Positions 29,111 through 32,018 of a stretch of 32,018 nucleotides of DNA are shown piece by piece. Source of the stretch: JAICLV01 sp036380925 (GTDB lineage Bacteria; Actinomycetota; Actinomycetes; Acidothermales; Acidothermaceae); contig DASVDW010000002.1 of NCBI GenBank assembly GCA_036380925.1, positions 1-32,018 of the forward strand, given 5' to 3'. The notes below the pieces were generated by a model. The model was not told where the DNA came from. It was given only the letters and a program-made list of their open reading frames with translations, and did not search any database. A program made the position numbers and the translations under genes. How positions within the stretch are numbered: the first letter of the stretch is position 1; each line of letters opens with the position of its first letter.

Positions 29111-31870
29111 GTGCGATCGGTTCGCCATGGCTTTCGCTGCCTAGTGGCCGGTGCGGTCGCAGCCCCCTGTGTCGTCATTGCCGGCGTGGTCGCAGGCGCC
29201 CCATCGGCGGCCGCGGCGAGCGACTGCGACGCGAACGGCATCACTGTGACAAGTATCAACCCGCCCGTCTTCTATATAGGAACTCACGATTCGGCGATGG
29301 CCGGCTACGCCGGCTACCGGGTGAGCACGTCGGCTGCCCGCACAGACCTTTGGGTCGGCCTGTCGTCGTTCACCGGTGGGGCGCTCAACCTCGCGCCGAG
29401 CCAGCCTGCCAGTCAGCCGATCGGCAACCTCGGCGCTGGCACGACGATGCCGACCTACTTCCTGCTGACAGCGTCCGCCGCGTCGTCGACCGCGCAATCG
29501 CACGTGGTCACCGTTTATCAGGGCAAGCCGGGCACCGCAGGAGCCGCCGAACTGTGCACCAGCACTGGGTCGTTCTCGGGGGTGAGCGACACCATCAGCG
29601 CCAGCGCCAACAAGATCGCCGACGTGACAGGGGACGGCGTCGCCGTGAGTGTCTCAACGTCGTCGCCGCATCTCGGCTCGACCGTGAGTGTCACCGTGGA
29701 AGGGCAAACCGGAACGCTCGGAAACGCGACCGGCGACCCGTACGGGTTTTACATGACGCCTGCCGCGTACGCGACGTGGCCAGCGGGCGCGTTTCGCCTT
29801 ACTCACACGCAGGTCCTCATCTCCATGGACGGCGCAAGCGCGCCGTCGACCACCGCGGATGTGCTTCACCTGGCGTTGACGAATAACACCGACCGCAGCT
29901 ACATCGCCACGTACACGTTCACCGTCACCGGCACCACGGCGTCGTCCACCTCGCTTTCGCCTATCCAGGAAATCGCGTCAGGGCAGCAAATCAAGCACAC
30001 GGCGCCGAGCTCGTTCAGCTCAATCCCGCCGATCCCCGCGGCCACGAACCCGCTGACGGTGTCGCTCTCGTCTTCCGCGACCGCATTGACGAGCAACGGC
30101 GGCACGGTCACCTTCACGCAAACGCTGAAATCGACGGCGGGCGAGACGTCAAGCGTCGACACCCTCAACGCGACGCTTCCGGCGGGCACGTCGTATGTGG
30201 CTGGCAGCGCCGAGGTCAATGGCGTGCCGACTGCTGACCCGGCGGTTACCGGCAATACCTTGACGTTCGCCGGCCCATTCGCCACGAACTCGACCAACCC
30301 AGCGGAGCTCAGCTACCAGGTCGAGGTTCCCGGCACACCTGGTAGCTATGTGTTCACCGGCAGCGGCCTGCTTGCGGGCACCACCATCGGCGCCACGACC
30401 GACACCAGCTCGCCCACACAAGCGTCCATCACGGTCACTGTTCCGGCTGAGGGCGCCGGGCCCCAGCCGCAGACGATCACGTTCCCGTCGTTGGCAGACA
30501 CACACCTCAACGCGACGCCGCCAGCGCCGGCGGCGACGGCCGACACAGGGCTGCCGATCACCTACACGGCAGGTCCGGCCGAGGTGTGCTCGATCACCGG
30601 GACGACGATCACCCTCGTCAGCATCGGGACGTGCACCGTGACCGCGGATCAGCCTGGTGACGCGGACTGGCAGCCCGCTCCATCCGTAAGCCAATCGTTC
30701 GAGGTCACCGCGGTGGTGGTGGCCAAGCCGCAGACGATCACGTTTCCCGCCCTCGCTGACACCGTGATCGGAACCGCAGCTCCGACACCGAACGCGGTGG
30801 CGACGAGTGGGTTACCGATCGCCTATACCGCCGGTCCGGCGGAGGTGTGCTCCATCACCGGGACGACGATCACCCTCGTCGGCGCCGGGACGTGCACCGT
30901 GACCGCCAATCAGGCTGGTGACGCGGACTGGCAGGCCGCGTCTTCGGTCAGCCAGAGTTTTCAGCTGACGGCCGCCGTCCTGACGCCACCGCCCGCGCCG
31001 GCGCCACCTGCGCCACCGCCCGCGCCGCCGACCGTCACGGCCAAGCCGACGTCTACGACCGGCACCACGCCTGGCGTCGTCAATCTCGCCGGACTCCCGC
31101 CGGGCGCCACGGTGTCCGTCGCGCCCGACCTCGCCGCGCAGGTCGAAGGCGTGTCCGGCGTCACGATCGAGGGCTCTCAGGTGAAGGTGGTCGCCACACC
31201 CACCTACAGCGGTGTGCTGTCGATTCCCGTCACAGTTGTTCTTCCTGACGGGTCGACGACGACGACCACGGTGCGGGTCACCGTGAACCCAAATCCCGCG
31301 ACGGCGGCGGGCGCGTCACTTGCCGGCCCGAATAGCACCACTGTGCGCTGGGCGCCCGCCGGGAACGCCACCGGCTACGAAGTCTCGGTCAACGGACAAG
31401 TCGTGTGCCGAACCGCGATCGCAACCTGCGTCGTCCCGCAGCTGCTTGGACCAGCCGCGCGGGTGACGGTCATGGCGCTCGGCAACGACGCCACCCGATC
31501 GGCAACGACGCCCGCGCCGTATCAGGCGTCAAGTTTCCTGACGATCGGGCGCGTCTACTTCGCGACAGATTCCGCGACGCTCACGTCCGCCGACAAGGTC
31601 ACCTTGCAAGGCGTCGTCCGCGTGATGCGCAGTCAGGGATTCAGCCAACTCGTGCTCGTCGGCAACACCGACAGCCGAGGCTCGCACGCCTACAACGTCA
31701 AGTTGTCGAAACGCCGAGCCGACGCGGTGCACGCCTACCTACACGCGGCGCTCGGCACCGCCGCAGTCCGATACAAAGTCACGTACGTCGCTTACGACAT
31801 CCCCGCGGCGAGCAACGCGACGGCCGCCGGGCGGGCGCTCAACCGGCGCACGGACATCACGCTTCGCTGA
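29111..31870 (+). CDS. Large exported protein with C-terminal OmpA-like domain
   Basis: A 919-residue surface protein. GTG 29111 follows GGAGG at 29099-29103. A signal peptide (residues 1 to about 36) ends at AAA|SDC. Then an unassigned beta-rich region (37-310), a DUF11-like repeat (about 320-450: TLNATLPAGTSYVAGSAEVNG, NPAELSYQVEVPGTPGSYVFTG), two near-identical 87-residue repeats (453-539, 540-624) each with QTITFP, GLPI-YTAGPAEVCSITGTT and GTCTVTA (a Cys pair per repeat), a Pro/Ala linker, an Ig-like segment, an FN3-like segment with WAPAGNATGYEVSVNG, and the OmpA domain (about 815-919) with VGNTDSRGSHAYNVKLSKRRADAV, the peptidoglycan diaminopimelate-binding motif. Such OmpA-tailed proteins occur in actinobacteria and bind the wall. 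Confidence 0.9.
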   Translation: MRSVRHGFRCLVAGAVAAPCVVIAGVVAGAPSAAAASDCDANGITVTSINPPVFYIGTHDSAMAGYAGYRVSTSAARTDLWVGLSSFTGGALNLAPSQPASQPIGNLGAGTTMPTYFLLTASAASSTAQSHVVTVYQGKPGTAGAAELCTSTGSFSGVSDTISASANKIADVTGDGVAVSVSTSSPHLGSTVSVTVEGQTGTLGNATGDPYGFYMTPAAYATWPAGAFRLTHTQVLISMDGASAPSTTADVLHLALTNNTDRSYIATYTFTVTGTTASSTSLSPIQEIASGQQIKHTAPSSFSSIPPIPAATNPLTVSLSSSATALTSNGGTVTFTQTLKSTAGETSSVDTLNATLPAGTSYVAGSAEVNGVPTADPAVTGNTLTFAGPFATNSTNPAELSYQVEVPGTPGSYVFTGSGLLAGTTIGATTDTSSPTQASITVTVPAEGAGPQPQTITFPSLADTHLNATPPAPAATADTGLPITYTAGPAEVCSITGTTITLVSIGTCTVTADQPGDADWQPAPSVSQSFEVTAVVVAKPQTITFPALADTVIGTAAPTPNAVATSGLPIAYTAGPAEVCSITGTTITLVGAGTCTVTANQAGDADWQAASSVSQSFQLTAAVLTPPPAPAPPAPPPAPPTVTAKPTSTTGTTPGVVNLAGLPPGATVSVAPDLAAQVEGVSGVTIEGSQVKVVATPTYSGVLSIPVTVVLPDGSTTTTTVRVTVNPNPATAAGASLAGPNSTTVRWAPAGNATGYEVSVNGQVVCRTAIATCVVPQLLGPAARVTVMALGNDATRSATTPAPYQASSFLTIGRVYFATDSATLTSADKVTLQGVVRVMRSQGFSQLVLVGNTDSRGSHAYNVKLSKRRADAVHAYLHAALGTAAVRYKVTYVAYDIPAASNATAAGRALNRRTDITLR
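30467..30982 (+). repeat. Two in-gene repeats coding Cys-paired beta modules
   Basis: Two adjacent 261/258-bp units encode modules beginning PQTITFP and sharing the block around TAGPAEVCSITGTT and GTCTVTA-QxGDADWQ. The DNA of the second half of each unit is almost the same (for example 30571-30665 against 30832-30926). They are the modular part of the OmpA-tailed protein and can vary in number between strains. Confidence 0.8.
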
Positions 31871-31960
31871 CCCCGGCGTCGGCGTGACACCGCTGCCGTA
31901 TTCGCGGAGTTTGGCGATGTGACGCGGCCTACCCGGAACCCGTCAACGACTACGCACGAC

Positions 31961-32018
31961 TCACTTGACCGGGCCGCCGTTCACCTCCAGAGTCCGTCGC
32001 AGCGCCCTGGTCTCCCGT
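31961..32018 (-). CDS. Probable 3' end of a minus-strand gene
   Basis: Reading from the window edge, one frame is open to a TGA at 31963-31961 and ends ALRRTLEVNGGPVK. The composition (GC-rich third positions) looks coding, and the ending is typical of a protein. Only 18 residues are visible, so neither the family nor the reality of the gene can be settled. The 90 bp between it and the OmpA-tailed gene show no clear signal. Confidence 0.35.
   Translation of the reverse strand, partial: RETRALRRTLEVNGGPVK

Overview
The window is gene-dense, high-GC DNA of an actinobacterium. The support is strong GC at third positions, frequent GTG starts, several start codons placed 6-7 nt after a TAnnnT box (the leaderless pattern common in Actinomycetota), an ECF41 sigma factor with a fused SnoaL-like domain, an Rv2258c-type methyltransferase, MMPL and DesK/NarL-type regulators, and a secreted protein with three cell-wall-binding type 2 repeats. 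I cannot name the genus. No rRNA, tRNA, CRISPR array, transposase, integrase or phage gene was seen, and no gap between genes exceeds about 260 bp. It reads as an ordinary chromosomal stretch rich in regulators and small adaptive modules.

Layout. 1-7000: the 3' part of a two-domain VOC protein on the plus strand. A minus-strand run follows it: a large N-terminal-HTH LuxR/ATPase regulator overlapping a SAM methyltransferase by 4 bp, then a cupin overlapping an NTF2-like protein by 4 bp, then a TPR protein. 7145-8417: a 61-aa basic protein and an Rv2258c-like methyltransferase. 8442-10121: an ECF41 sigma factor gene and a LUD-domain gene, divergently transcribed from a mirrored pair of identical promoter elements. 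10195-13700: an MMPL exporter and an upstream LuxR regulator whose promoter holds a nested palindrome. 13852-15341: a multi-pass membrane protein and a PIG-L deacetylase. 15433-16763: osmC and tetR, divergent across twin operators. 16853-19518: a membrane protein and a two-component system.

19520-21709: a compact operon of a 73-aa protein, a LacI regulator and an alpha/beta hydrolase behind a promoter flanked by an 11-bp inverted repeat; an amidohydrolase gene lies on the other side. 23147-26271: a secreted cysteine-containing protein, a TetR regulator divergent from an SDR/epimerase across a 30-bp palindrome, and a second SDR. 26396-31870: two large exported proteins (a seven-bladed propeller with cell-wall-binding repeats, and an OmpA-like-domain adhesin-like protein) flanking a small NTF2-like protein. 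The last 58 bases probably hold the 3' end of a minus-strand gene.

How the parts fit. Most modules are a one-component or sigma regulator next to one or two enzymes or an exporter, with a visible operator between divergent genes. The most distinctive signal is at 9399-9458: both the ECF41 gene and the LUD gene are preceded by CGTCACC-N16-CGTC, so the sigma factor is predicted to drive itself and a LUD protein, which is not the usual ECF41 partner.
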